A stretch of 13,882 bases of DNA. It comes from an uncultured Clostridia bacterium (lineage in GTDB: Bacteria; Bacillota; Clostridia; UBA1381). The position numbers and the translations under genes were made by a program. The stretch is from positions 1 through 13,882 of the forward strand of contig CALXSX010000089.1 of NCBI GenBank assembly GCA_944391265.1. The letters are read 5' to 3'. How positions within the stretch are numbered: the first letter of the stretch is position 1; each line of letters opens with the position of its first letter. Below, one piece after another: positions 1 to 10,824 of the stretch. The notes beneath the pieces were generated by a model. That model searched no databases, was not told the DNA's origin, and saw only the letters and a program-made list of their open reading frames with translations.

Positions 1-272
1 GAAGAGAAGTTTGTGTGAATATTCACCTCGCAGGCAAGCACAAGCTCCGGTACATCAAGACCATAGCAGGCGCGGCAAAGCTCGTCAAATCTCCGTTTTC
101 TCCTGTCGAGAAAATTGTCTGTCCCGCTCTCTTCTCTTGGGTAATAATGCGGCGTCAGCAGGATTACGTCTGTCCCTGAATCGTAAGCTTGTCTGAGCAT
201 GGCTATTGATGTTTCAATGTCCTTTGCACCATCGTCTATCCTGAAAAGCACATGGCTGTGAAAATCTATCAT
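1..272 (-). CDS. CpsB/YwqE-family PHP-domain tyrosine-protein phosphatase, partial (3' end outside window)
   Basis: Only the first 90 codons are inside the window; the gene runs off the left edge. The start is ATG at 270-272, with GGAG on the minus strand 7 bases upstream. The protein opens MIDFHSHV and continues with IDDGAKD (residues 12-18) and LLTPHYYP (38-45). The HxH pair (His5, His7), the IDDGA stretch and TPH (His42) are the N-terminal metal-binding layout of the PHP-type CpsB/CapC/YwqE phosphatases. In Firmicutes these manganese-dependent enzymes dephosphorylate the tyrosine kinases that control capsule or exopolysaccharide synthesis. The family usually reads LPGIDDG; here it is LFRIDDG, so a conserved Pro-Gly is Phe-Arg. 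It lies 77 bases downstream of the small four-cysteine gene and probably shares its promoter. Family assignment is good; the exact substrate is unknown. Confidence 0.82.
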   Translation of the reverse strand, partial: MIDFHSHVLFRIDDGAKDIETSIAMLRQAYDSGTDVILLTPHYYPREESGTDNFLDRRKRRFDELCRACYGLDVPELVLACEVNIHTNFS

Positions 273-349
273 TTTAATCTCCGTTCCCCCTCCGCAAGCG
301 CGGCGGCTCAAGTCTGCAAAATCAAATGCGCATACCTGTTATGCAAAAA

Positions 350-562
350 TTAAATATCAAAATTATATTTTTTTGTAAACATCGGCTTTGACCGGCGTCT
401 CACCGGTCTTTTGAAAATATCGTATTTATATTCGGGGCAAACATCGCCTTGTATCCTGCGGTATTCGCTGCGCTTTGTGCAGTAAATATGGTCCCTGTTT
501 CCCTTTGCCGGTTCTGAAAAAAAGCAGTAGCCGCAAACGTGTTCTATTTTATCTGAATACAA
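350..562 (-). CDS. Small conserved four-cysteine protein of unknown function
   Basis: This 70-residue protein starts at TTG (560-562). TTG is chosen because GGAG lies about 9 bases upstream, no ATG exists upstream in frame, and a consensus promoter sits just before it. Cysteines at 10, 13, 28 and 42 (CxxC ... C ... C) could bind zinc or an iron-sulfur cluster. They are followed by a KYD-x-FKRPVRRRSKP stretch, a strongly basic tail that could contact nucleic acid. I recognise the pattern as that of short unannotated Clostridia proteins with paired cysteines and a (F/Y)KYDPLKR-like ending, but I know no function for them. There is no signal peptide or membrane segment. It is transcribed toward the cpsB-like gene. 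That the gene is real rests on promoter, ribosome binding site and the cysteine pattern; the function is open. Confidence 0.72.
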   Translation of the reverse strand: MYSDKIEHVCGYCFFSEPAKGNRDHIYCTKRSEYRRIQGDVCPEYKYDIFKRPVRRRSKPMFTKKYNFDI

Positions 563-599
563 GACAAACCACTCCGTTTTATTTCAATTATTTCTGTTA

Positions 600-629
600 A
601 TTATACCACAAAAAAATACAGCAAGTCAA
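600..629 (-). promoter_or_regulatory. Sigma-A promoter for the four-cysteine gene
   Basis: On the minus strand, TTGACT (624-629) and TATAAT (600-605) are separated by 18 bases. TGG immediately before the -10 box gives an extended -10 (TGnTATAAT). Transcription should start near 593, leaving a leader of about 30 bases before the TTG start codon. It fires away from the purB promoter in the same spacer. Confidence 0.8.
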
Positions 630-702
630 TATAAATTGCAGTTAATAGGTAAACTTTTTAATATTCCATGTATTAAAATGTAAAACTTAGTTATATTTAT
701 GC

Positions 703-731
703 TTGATTTTTGTTTGAAAATATTATATAAT
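703..731 (+). promoter_or_regulatory. Sigma-A promoter for purB-purA
   Basis: TTGATT (703-708) and a perfect TATAAT (726-731) are separated by 17 bases, giving a predicted start near 738 and a leader of about 29 bases. GGAGGA (755-760) is 6 bases before the purB ATG. The leader is too short for a purine riboswitch, and I see no PurR-box-like repeat near it. Any regulation would have to act at the promoter itself. Confidence 0.82.
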
Positions 732-766
732 ATTACGGTGATTGAAATATCTATGGAGGATAGGAT

Positions 767-3498
<2,732 letters not shown>

Positions 3499-3535
3499 AA
3501 ATAACGGGGTGCTCAAAAAGAGCATCCCGTTATTT
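3499..3535 (+). terminator. Hairpin terminator of purB-purA
   Basis: It begins right after the purA TAA. Arms 3499-3514 and 3520-3535 form a 16-pair stem with one G-T wobble and an AAAAA loop, and the right arm ends in TTATTT with more T just beyond. Read from the minus strand, the stem is followed by TTATTTTTAT, so it could also stop leftward transcription from the pyr genes. Confidence 0.82.
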
Positions 3536-3548
3536 GAATTTAAATCTG

Positions 3549-3581
3549 AAAAACTCTCCGCATTGCTTGCAAGGTGCGGAG
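3549..3581 (-). terminator. Probable terminator of the pur-pyr transcript
   Basis: On the minus strand CTCCGCA (3575-3581) pairs with TGCGGAG (3556-3562), with a further TTGC/GCAA pairing possible inside, followed by A-G and five T (3549-3553). It lies about 140 bases past the pyrI stop, so the last message would carry a long 3' tail. Confidence 0.6.
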
Positions 3582-3722
3582 CCTGCTACAGACTGCAGCC
3601 GGCAAAGGGAGCGTTAGCTCCTCAGGGTTTCAGTTGCAAAATTAAAACCCACAAAATTCTGAAATATCATCCGCCGCCGATTACAGCAGAGGAGCATCCT
3701 TGCTTTGGTTATAACATGAGCA
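3582..3722. other. Hairpin-rich convergent spacer, possible intergenic repeat
   Basis: No gene is credible here. A chain of short inverted repeats is visible: CTGC/GCAG (3583-3598), GGAGC-GTTA-GCTCC (3608-3621), and two mutually exclusive pairings, GGGTTT/AAACCC (3625-3650) and TTTCAG/CTGAAA (3628-3664). The density of structure suggests the folded 3' end of the pyrI message or a dispersed intergenic repeat; neither can be shown from one copy. Confidence 0.4.
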
Positions 3723-4151
3723 TTACTCGCTTTTCTGCTTTGGAGCCGACTCACAGTATATACACCTGTACACGCCCTTTTCCCTGTTTGTGAGCTTGAA
3801 AATGTGCGGTATTTCCTGCTCACAAGACGTTATGCATCTCGGATTTTCGCACTTTATTACGTTCTTCAGAGTCGCAGGAAGCTCAACATGGCGTTTCTCG
3901 ATTAGCTTTCCGTCCTTTATTATATTTACCGATATATTCGGGTCAATATACCCCAGCGCATCAAGGTCCATGTCAAGAACGGTATCAATTTTTATAATAT
4001 CCTTTTTCCCCATTTTTTCACTCGACGCATTTTTTATTATCGCGATTGAGCAGTCAAGCTCGTCAAGGCGCAGAAATTTATATATATCCATCGCCCTGCC
4101 GGCCTTTATGTGGTCTATAACTATTCCGTTTCTGATAGCATCAATATTCAT
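3723..4151 (-). CDS. pyrI: Aspartate carbamoyltransferase regulatory subunit
   Basis: The 142-residue protein is the allosteric, nucleotide-binding partner of PyrB. The N-terminal domain opens MNIDAIRNGIVIDHI and GRAMDIYKFL, typical of the effector-binding fold. The C-terminal zinc domain has Cys101, Cys106, Cys130 and Cys133 (Cx4C ... CxxC), matching the four ligands of the E. coli subunit; Cys110 is extra. I chose ATG 4149-4151 over the in-frame GTG at 4158-4160 because a GGAAGGGTGG purine run sits 5 bases before the ATG and the family starts with MNI. It follows pyrB by 14 bases and is the last gene of the minus-strand run. Its presence implies that ATCase here is an allosterically regulated holoenzyme rather than a bare trimer. 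Confidence 0.93.
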   Translation of the reverse strand: MNIDAIRNGIVIDHIKAGRAMDIYKFLRLDELDCSIAIIKNASSEKMGKKDIIKIDTVLDMDLDALGYIDPNISVNIIKDGKLIEKRHVELPATLKNVIKCENPRCITSCEQEIPHIFKLTNREKGVYRCIYCESAPKQKSE

Positions 4152-4165
4152 GTTGTCCACCCTTC

Positions 4166-5089
4166 CTACTCAATGCCAAGCATCTTTAAAATAAGCGCTT
4201 CACGTATATACTTTCCGTTTTTCACCTGTTTGAAGTAGCAGGCTCTCGGATTGTCGTCAACGTCAACGGAAATTTCATTTACCCTTGGAAGCGGGTGCAG
4301 CACGCACATATCTTCCTTTGCGCTTTGCAGCTTTTCGTTTGTGAGCACGTAGCTGTCCTTCAGCCTAACATAATCCGCCTCGTTGAAAAAGCGCTCCCTC
4401 TGTACACGAGTCATGTACAAAATATCAAGCTCGCTCATGTAATGCTCAAGGCTTGAAGTTTCACAGTACTGGATACTGTTTGCATCAAGAACCTCCGTCT
4501 TAATGTAATCCGGGATTTTAAGCTCCTGCGGCGATATAAAAACAAATTTCACGTTTTTATATCTTACCATGGCGTTTATGAGCGAATGGACAGTGCGACC
4601 GAATTTTAAGTCACCGCAAAAACCTATCGTCAGATTATCAAAATGCCCTTTTTCACGCTTTATCGTAAGAAGGTCTGCAAGCGTCTGTGTCGGGTGATTG
4701 TGGCCACCGTCGCCGGCGTTTATTACCGGCACGTCGGAGCGCATTGAAGCTATCATCGGAGCGCCCTCCTTGGGGTGGCGCATAGCTATTATGTCGGCAT
4801 AGCACGACACGACCTTTACTGTGTCAGACACGCTCTCGCCCTTTGATGCCGAGCTGGAATTTGATTCCGAAAATCCAATCACACTTCCTCCAAGCTCGAG
4901 CATCGCCGCCTCAAACGAAAGCCTTGTCCTCGTAGAAGGCTCAAAAAACAGCGTCGCAAGCTTTTTATACTTGCACTTCTCACGATATTTATCAGGATTT
5001 TCGATAATATCCTCCGCTGTCGCTATAAGCTCATCTATTTCCTCCGGTGTTAAATCAGTTATGTCAATCAGGCTTTTCAACTCAAACAC
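4166..5089 (-). CDS. pyrB: Aspartate carbamoyltransferase catalytic subunit
   Basis: This 307-residue enzyme condenses carbamoyl phosphate with aspartate, the committed step of pyrimidine synthesis. Carbamoyl-phosphate contacts are PSTRTR (51-56), the SSSASKGES loop with Lys83, and HPKEGAP (105-111). [10 protein letters not shown] (132-141), RVQRERF (228-234) and HPLPR (265-269) complete the ATCase set. The start is GTG at 5087-5089, with AGGAAGG just upstream; a TTG three codons later (giving [10 protein letters not shown]) is a plausible alternative because many relatives begin there. Its stop is TAG, the only TAG stop among genes whose ends are visible here. Five sense codons past it a TGA overlaps the pyrI ATG. 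It is 11 bases from pyrE and 14 from pyrI, which supports one transcript. Confidence 0.95.
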   Translation of the reverse strand: MFELKSLIDITDLTPEEIDELIATAEDIIENPDKYREKCKYKKLATLFFEPSTRTRLSFEAAMLELGGSVIGFSESNSSSASKGESVSDTVKVVSCYADIIAMRHPKEGAPMIASMRSDVPVINAGDGGHNHPTQTLADLLTIKREKGHFDNLTIGFCGDLKFGRTVHSLINAMVRYKNVKFVFISPQELKIPDYIKTEVLDANSIQYCETSSLEHYMSELDILYMTRVQRERFFNEADYVRLKDSYVLTNEKLQSAKEDMCVLHPLPRVNEISVDVDDNPRACYFKQVKNGKYIREALILKMLGIE

Positions 5090-5100
5090 GCCCTTCCTGT

Positions 5101-5736
5101 TTATTTGTTCCCAATCCAGCTTTCATCACTCGGATTATCACGAAAAGCTATAAGCTTCTCTATGTCCTCTTCTTTAATATAGCCCTCGCGTGCGGCCACT
5201 CTCGCCACCGCGTCAAAGTTTGAGAGGCTGACATTTTTCACGTTTGCAGCCGCAAGACGTTCAATACCTTTTTTCATACCATAGGTAAATATGCTTGCTA
5301 CTCCAAGTACTTCTGCGCCTGCTTCACGCAGCGCCTCCACAACCTCTATAACGCTGCCGCCGGTTGAGATAAGGTCCTCAATAACTACCACCTTCTGACC
5401 CGGCTCGAGCTTGCCTTCTATGCGGTTTCCTCTGCCGTGATCCTTTGCGCCGCTTCTTACATATCCCATCGGCATATTGAGTATATGTCCTACTATGGCA
5501 GCGTGGGCAATGCCTGCTGTGCTCGTGCCCATAAGCACCTCACAGTCGGGATACTCGCGTTTTACAATCTCTGCGAGACCGTTTTCCACATCAAGGCGCA
5601 CTGCCGGCGCTGTAAGAGTCAGCCTGTTATCACAGTAAACAGGGCTCTTTATTCCGCTCGCCCATGTAAACGGCTCCTGCGGTCTTAAAAATACTGCACC
5701 TATAGATAACAAATCCTTTGCAATTAGCTCTTCCAT
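5101..5736 (-). CDS. pyrE: Orotate phosphoribosyltransferase
   Basis: The 211-residue enzyme makes OMP from orotate and [18 protein letters not shown] (116-129) is the PRPP-binding signature with its paired acidic residues, and [11 protein letters not shown] (98-108) is the flexible catalytic loop. The [16 protein letters not shown] region (23-38) is the conserved orotate-side segment. ATG 5734-5736 is preferred over an in-frame TTG at 5752-5754 because AAAGGA lies about 9 bases before the ATG and the family starts near MEELIA. It sits 18 bases after the purL stop, with no room for a promoter or PyrR-type attenuator, so it is probably expressed from the purine promoter. Both pyrE and the pur enzymes depend on PRPP, which may explain the link. 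Confidence 0.95.
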   Translation of the reverse strand: MEELIAKDLLSIGAVFLRPQEPFTWASGIKSPVYCDNRLTLTAPAVRLDVENGLAEIVKREYPDCEVLMGTSTAGIAHAAIVGHILNMPMGYVRSGAKDHGRGNRIEGKLEPGQKVVVIEDLISTGGSVIEVVEALREAGAEVLGVASIFTYGMKKGIERLAAANVKNVSLSNFDAVARVAAREGYIKEEDIEKLIAFRDNPSDESWIGNK

Positions 5737-5754
5737 ATTATGTTTTCCTTTCAA

Positions 5755-8700
5755 TTACATAAAGTATTTTACGGCGCTCCTGAAGAGTCCCATCTCATAC
5801 TTGCCCTCGACGTTTTTGTAAAGCCCGTCTCCGACTCTCTCAGAGTGTCCCATCTTTCCTATAACCCTGCCGTCAGGTGACATAATGCCCTCGATTGCAC
5901 AGGCTGAACCGTTGGGATTGTACTGAATATTGTACGTCGGAGCCCCGCTCTCATCAACGTACTGCGTCATTATCTGACCTTTTTCCGCAAGCTTTTTAAT
6001 AAGAGCGTCATCGGCAAGGAATCTTCCCTCGCCGTGAGAAATCGGAACTGTATATATCTCCCCTACCTGCGTTTCCATAAGCCATGGCGACTTGTTGGAC
6101 GCAACTCTTGTTCTCACAAGCTTTGACTGGTGTCTTGAAATTGTGTTAAACGTAAGCGTGGGGCATGATTCATCTGTGTCTATTATTTTTCCGTAAGGAA
6201 CAAGGCCGAGCTTTATAAGCGCCTGAAAACCGTTGCATATACCTGCCATAAGGCCTCCGCGCTTGTCCAGAAGATCTGTTACTGCATCCTTAATTTCTGC
6301 ATTCCTGAAAAATGCTGTTATAAGCTTTCCGGAACCCTCAGGCTCGTCTCCGCCGGAGAATCCGCCCGGTATAAATATCATCTGCGAGCTCTTTATCTTT
6401 TCAGCAAAAGTCTCTACCGACTTTGCTACCTTGTCCGGAGTCATGTTGTTTATAACGAAAATCTCCGCATCTATTCCGGCGCGTCTTGCGGCCTTTGCTG
6501 TATCATATTCACAGTTAGTTCCCGGGAACACAGGTATAAGCATCTTCGGCTTTGAAATTTTAACGGAAGCCGAGTATCTTCCTCCCGCGCTTGCTGAATA
6601 CGCTTCCGGCTTTTCCGGCTGTGTTTTTATATTGCATCTGTAAACAGACTCAAGAACCGACTCATACTTTGAAAGCAGGTTATCTAAGCTGAGGTGTTCG
6701 TCCCTGTAAGAAATCATTTGTTCCGAAACAGTCTCTCCGAGAAGCTCTCCTACTATTTCGCCGCCGCTAAGCTCAATGATAAACGAACCGTAGCTGTATC
6801 CGAATATATCCTGCGGCGAAACACTGTCAGAAAACGCAAAGCCTATTTTATTTCCAATCGCCATTTTGAAAACTGCCTCAGCGGCTCCGCCGTAGCACGG
6901 GGTCATGCATGAAAGCACTTTTCCGGAGCTGACAAGCTCATACACCTTTTTATAATTTTCAATAAGAGAATCGGCCTTAGGAAGGTTATTTTCATCAAGC
7001 TCAGGTCTTAATATAACGACCTTTGATCCGGCTTTTTTAAATTCCGGGCTGATAACACTGTCTATACTACCGGTAGTTACAGCAAACGACACAAGAGTCG
7101 GCGGAACATCAATATTTTCAAAAGTGCCGCTCATTGAATCCTTACCGCCTATTGAAGCAATGCCGAGCTCCATCTGCGCTTTAAACGCACCGAGCAGCGC
7201 CGCAAGCGGCTTGCCGAAGCGTTTTGGTTCCTTGTTCGGCTTTTCAAAATATTCCTGGAACGTGAGGTACACGTCCTTAAACTCCGCACCGGCAGCAATG
7301 AGCTTTGAAACGGACTCGACAACTGCCAGATAAGCGCCGCTGTAAGGGCAAATCTCGGTTATAAAGGGATTATAGCCGCAGCTCATAAACGAGCACGTGT
7401 CTGTGTCTCCGTTTTCAACAGAAATCTTGTGCACCATCGCCTGTATGGGAGTTCTCTGATATTTTCCTCCGAACGGCATCAGAACCGTCCCGGCGCCGAT
7501 GCTTGAATCAAACTGCTCGGAAAGTCCGCGCTTTGAGCATGCGTTTAAATCTGTTACGAGCGCGTTCAGCTGGCCTGAAAAATCTTCGCTTACATCTCTT
7601 GAAAAATCCTTTATCCCCGGCACAGCTGCATCTACGGTCTTTGGCGCACCGTTTGAATTTAAAAATTCACGGCTTATATTCACAATGTTTTCGCCGTTCC
7701 ACTTCATAATGAGATACGGCTTTTCCTTAATCACAGCAACCTTGCTCGTCTCAAGATTTTCCGAGTCGGCAAGCTCGCAGAATCTATCCGCATCATCCGG
7801 TGAAACAACGACCGCCATTCTCTCCTGCGATTCGCTTATTGCAAGCTCTGTACCGTCAAGGCCGTCATATTTTTTCGGCACAGCGTTAAGGTCTATCTCA
7901 AGGCCGTCGGCAAGCTCTCCGATAGCTACCGACACACCGCCCGCACCAAAATCGTTACATCTCTTTATTAGCCTTGATGCTTCAGGGTTTCTGAACAGCC
8001 TCTGCAGCTTTCTCTCTTCGGGGGCATTTCCCTTTTGAACCTCTGCACCGCACGTCTCAAGCGAGTGCGCGCTGTGTGATTTTGAAGAACCGGTTGCTCC
8101 GCCGCAGCCGTCACGGCCCGTTCTGCCGCCTAAAAGTATTACTATATCCCCGTCCTCCGGGCGTTCTCTTCTTACGTTCTCCTCGGGTGCAGCAGCGATA
8201 ACCGCCCCTATCTCCATTCTTTTTGCAACGTATCCGTCGTGATATATCTCATCTACTATGCCTGTAGCAAGTCCTATCTGATTTCCGTATGAGCTGTAGC
8301 CATGCGCCGCTCCGGTTACAATCTTTCTTTGTGGAAGCTTGCCCTCAAGCGTTTCAGCAACGCTCTTTCTCGGATCCGCAGCACCTGTCACGCGCATCGC
8401 CGCATATACATAGCTTCTGCCGGAAAGAGGGTCTCTTATGGCACCGCCAATGCACGTTGCCGCGCCTCCGAACGGCTCTATCTCGGTCGGGTGATTATGC
8501 GTTTCGTTCTTGAACAAAAGCAGCCACTTTTCCGTTTTGCCGTCAACGTTTACGTCTATTTTAACGGTGCACGCATTTATTTCCTCGGACTCGTCAAGCT
8601 TATCAAGCATACCGCGGCTTTTCAAAACTCTTGTCGCAATCGTGGCAAGGTCCATCAGATTTACAGGCTTCGTTCTGCCGATGCTTTCCCTTGCGTAAAG

Positions 8701-9444
8701 ATATTTCCTGTATTCGTTTTCAAGAGTTTCGTCTTCAAAGGTGATGTTTTCAAGCGTTGTGAGAAACGTTGTGTGTCTGCAGTGGTCTGACCAGTAAGTA
8801 TCTATCATTCGTATTTCCGTAATCGTCGGGTCCCTCTTCTCGGACACGAAATAGTCACGGCAGAATTTTATATCGTCAAAATCCATTGCGAGCGCGTATT
8901 CATCGATAAAATTCTTCAATTCGTCATCAGACAGCGCACAAAATCCGTCAAGAGTTTTAACGCTTGTCGGGATATCATAATTAGTTTTAAGCGTCCTCGG
9001 CATTTCAAGGCTTGCTTCTCTCGCCTCAACCGGGTTTATAACGTACTTCTTTATAGCGTCTATCTCGCTGCTTGTAAGGCTGCCTCCGAGAACATAAACC
9101 TTGGCCGTTCTTACGACCGGTCTTTCACCTCTCGATATGAGCTGTATGCACTCTGCCGCCGACGACGCCCTCTGATCAAACTGACCGGGCAGATATTCAA
9201 CCGCGAACACCTTTTTACCGTCGCAGTACAGAACACCTGACATATCGTCAAGCTGAGGTTCGGAAAACACCGTCTTGCACGCATATTCAAAAAGGTCTTC
9301 GTCAATCCCCTCAACGTCGTACCTGTTAACTATTCTGAGATCCTCCAGAGACTTTATCTGAAGCAGCTCGTTTATATCCTTTTTCAAAGCGGCGGCTTCA
9401 TGAGCAAGCCTTGGCTTTTTTTCAACAAATATTCTGTATACCAT
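5755..9444 (-). CDS. purL: Phosphoribosylformylglycinamidine synthase, single-chain form
   Basis: The 1229-residue protein converts FGAR to FGAM with glutamine and ATP. It fuses a PurS-like N-terminal domain, tandem PurM-like synthetase halves and a C-terminal class-I glutaminase, so separate purS and purQ are not needed. Visible marks in order: YWSDHCRHTTF (217-227), ETHNHPTEIEPFGG (around 316), GGRTGRDGCGGATGSSKS, FGAGGVSVAIGELADG, GGKDSMSG, then FPGTNCEYD, the glutaminase nucleophile Cys1070 in GICNGFQ, and His1137/Glu1139 in SHGEGRF. The last residues are the usual end. The architecture fits the large single-chain PurL clade of Clostridia and streptococci rather than the Bacillus PurSQL complex. 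ATG 9442-9444 has GGAAAGGACGG upstream. It is 18 bases after purD and 18 before pyrE. Confidence 0.97.
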   Translation of the reverse strand: MVYRIFVEKKPRLAHEAAALKKDINELLQIKSLEDLRIVNRYDVEGIDEDLFEYACKTVFSEPQLDDMSGVLYCDGKKVFAVEYLPGQFDQRASSAAECIQLISRGERPVVRTAKVYVLGGSLTSSEIDAIKKYVINPVEAREASLEMPRTLKTNYDIPTSVKTLDGFCALSDDELKNFIDEYALAMDFDDIKFCRDYFVSEKRDPTITEIRMIDTYWSDHCRHTTFLTTLENITFEDETLENEYRKYLYARESIGRTKPVNLMDLATIATRVLKSRGMLDKLDESEEINACTVKIDVNVDGKTEKWLLLFKNETHNHPTEIEPFGGAATCIGGAIRDPLSGRSYVYAAMRVTGAADPRKSVAETLEGKLPQRKIVTGAAHGYSSYGNQIGLATGIVDEIYHDGYVAKRMEIGAVIAAAPEENVRRERPEDGDIVILLGGRTGRDGCGGATGSSKSHSAHSLETCGAEVQKGNAPEERKLQRLFRNPEASRLIKRCNDFGAGGVSVAIGELADGLEIDLNAVPKKYDGLDGTELAISESQERMAVVVSPDDADRFCELADSENLETSKVAVIKEKPYLIMKWNGENIVNISREFLNSNGAPKTVDAAVPGIKDFSRDVSEDFSGQLNALVTDLNACSKRGLSEQFDSSIGAGTVLMPFGGKYQRTPIQAMVHKISVENGDTDTCSFMSCGYNPFITEICPYSGAYLAVVESVSKLIAAGAEFKDVYLTFQEYFEKPNKEPKRFGKPLAALLGAFKAQMELGIASIGGKDSMSGTFENIDVPPTLVSFAVTTGSIDSVISPEFKKAGSKVVILRPELDENNLPKADSLIENYKKVYELVSSGKVLSCMTPCYGGAAEAVFKMAIGNKIGFAFSDSVSPQDIFGYSYGSFIIELSGGEIVGELLGETVSEQMISYRDEHLSLDNLLSKYESVLESVYRCNIKTQPEKPEAYSASAGGRYSASVKISKPKMLIPVFPGTNCEYDTAKAARRAGIDAEIFVINNMTPDKVAKSVETFAEKIKSSQMIFIPGGFSGGDEPEGSGKLITAFFRNAEIKDAVTDLLDKRGGLMAGICNGFQALIKLGLVPYGKIIDTDESCPTLTFNTISRHQSKLVRTRVASNKSPWLMETQVGEIYTVPISHGEGRFLADDALIKKLAEKGQIMTQYVDESGAPTYNIQYNPNGSACAIEGIMSPDGRVIGKMGHSERVGDGLYKNVEGKYEMGLFRSAVKYFM

Positions 9445-9462
9445 TTGTTCCGTCCTTTCCGC

Positions 9463-10719
9463 TTATTTGCATTCAAGCGCGCGTTTTCCTATGTCTTTTC
9501 TGTAATACATATTTTCAAAATGAACTGTCTTTATCGTGTCATAAGCTTTTTTCACAGCCTCGGCAAGAGTGGGAGCAGTTTCTGTAACTCCCAGCACTCT
9601 GCCGCCGGATGTAAGAAGCTTGCCGTTCTCGATTTTTGCACCGGCAACATATATATTCTTACCCTCAGGAAGGGTTATTTCAAAGCCTGTATCGTATTTT
9701 CCCGGATACCCGTCAGAAGCTGCTACTACACAGCACGCGCTGCCGTCAGAGAAATTAACTTCAGTATCAGCGAGTCTGCCGTCCGCAACGCTAATGAAAA
9801 TCTCAAGAAGATCGCTTTCAAGGAGCGGAAGAACAACCTGCGTTTCCGGATCTCCGAATCTGCAGTTGTACTCTATAACCTTAGGCCCCTTCTCAGTCAG
9901 CATAAGCCCGAAATACAGGCAGCCGGAAAAGCTTCTGTTTTCTTTGTTCATGGCGTCAACCGTGGGACGGAAAATTTTGTCCATGCACTCCTTTGCCACC
10001 TCGTCCGTGTAATACGGATTCGGAGCAACCGTCCCCATTCCGCCGGTATTAAGGCCCTTGTCACCGTCAAGTGCGCGTTTGTGGTCCATCGAAGATACCA
10101 TGGGCACAATAGTCTTTCCGTCCGTAAACGAAAGAACCGACACCTCCGGACCGGTAAGAAATTCCTCTACAACTATCCTGCTGCCGCTGTCACCGAACAC
10201 CTTGTCCTGCATCATTGAGCGTACAGCAGCCTCAGCCTCCTCTCTCGTCTGAGCGATTATGACTCCCTTTCCGAGCGCGAGACCGTCAGCCTTTATAACC
10301 GTGGGGATCGGAGCCGTTTTTATGTATTCGAGAGCGCTCTCCATATCGGTAAACACCTCATACTCCGCCGTCGGTATGTTATATTTTTTCATAAGGTTTT
10401 TTGAAAATACCTTGCTCCCCTCAATTATCGCCGCGTTCTTGCGAGGTCCAAAGCATTTCACGCCTATTTCGTTTAATCTGTCGACCGCGCCGAGAACGAG
10501 TGGGTCGTCAGGTGCCACAACAGCAAAATCTATGTTATTTTCCTTAGCAAAGCTGCATATCCCGTCAAGGTCTGTTGCTTTCACCGGAACACAAACTGCG
10601 TCCGCGGCAATGCCCCCGTTTCCAGGAAGAGCGTATATCTCATCTGCGAGCGGGCTTTCCTTAATCTTTTTTATGATTGCGTGTTCGCGTCCGCCTCCGC
10701 CTACCACCATTATTTTCAA
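9463..10719 (-). CDS. purD: Phosphoribosylamine--glycine ligase (GAR synthetase)
   Basis: This 418-residue ATP-grasp enzyme joins phosphoribosylamine and glycine, step 2 of purine synthesis. The N-terminal domain has VVGGGGREHAI (5-15). The ATP-grasp part shows PTVIKADGLALGKG (139-152), DHKRALDGDKGLNTGGMG (212-229) and YNCRFGDPETQ (284-294) with the Mg/ATP acidic residues. The start is TTG at 10717-10719, because GGAGGT (10727-10732) is 7 bases before it; the ATG three codons later would be 16 bases away. It is the first gene after a consensus promoter and a leader of about 99 bases with two hairpins, and so probably heads the purD-purL-pyrE-pyrB-pyrI transcript. The length matches the family and nothing is missing. 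Confidence 0.97.
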   Translation of the reverse strand: MKIMVVGGGGREHAIIKKIKESPLADEIYALPGNGGIAADAVCVPVKATDLDGICSFAKENNIDFAVVAPDDPLVLGAVDRLNEIGVKCFGPRKNAAIIEGSKVFSKNLMKKYNIPTAEYEVFTDMESALEYIKTAPIPTVIKADGLALGKGVIIAQTREEAEAAVRSMMQDKVFGDSGSRIVVEEFLTGPEVSVLSFTDGKTIVPMVSSMDHKRALDGDKGLNTGGMGTVAPNPYYTDEVAKECMDKIFRPTVDAMNKENRSFSGCLYFGLMLTEKGPKVIEYNCRFGDPETQVVLPLLESDLLEIFISVADGRLADTEVNFSDGSACCVVAASDGYPGKYDTGFEITLPEGKNIYVAGAKIENGKLLTSGGRVLGVTETAPTLAEAVKKAYDTIKTVHFENMYYRKDIGKRALECK

Positions 10720-10748
10720 AGCGATTACCTCCGAACTGTTAAGATAGC

Positions 10749-10807
10749 GGCTGCAAAAAAACGATAAATGCAGCCTGTTTTAAGGGCATTAAAAGTGTTG
10801 TCTGCCC
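10749..10807 (-). promoter_or_regulatory. Structured leader of purD
   Basis: In the predicted 5' leader, GGCTGCA (10769-10775) pairs with TGCAGCC (10749-10755) across a T-rich 13-base loop. Closer to the start, GGGCA (10803-10807) can pair with TGCCC (10784-10788). The latter competes with a TTTTAA/TTAAAA pairing that encloses TGCCC. I see no T-run terminator and no guanine, THF or ykkC-type riboswitch consensus. The leader could affect message stability or be a regulatory element; its function is inference. Confidence 0.4.
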
Positions 10808-10824
10808 CGTCCTCTCATTTATTT

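Noticed and set aside
3509..3793. A 94-codon plus-strand open frame in the convergent spacer
   Set aside because: It begins with GTG inside the purA terminator stem, has no ribosome binding site, runs through several hairpins and ends over the pyrI 3' end. It is not protein-like.
7499..8038. Long plus-strand open frames opposite purL (also at 8302-8790 and 9400-10218)
   Set aside because: They lie antisense to strongly conserved purL and purD coding sequence, have low-complexity or basic composition and no ribosome binding sites.
10789..10818. Leader peptide MRGRGRQHF at the 5' end of the purD message
   Set aside because: The ATG would fall at the predicted transcription start with no ribosome binding site, and nine codons without a matching attenuator give no support.
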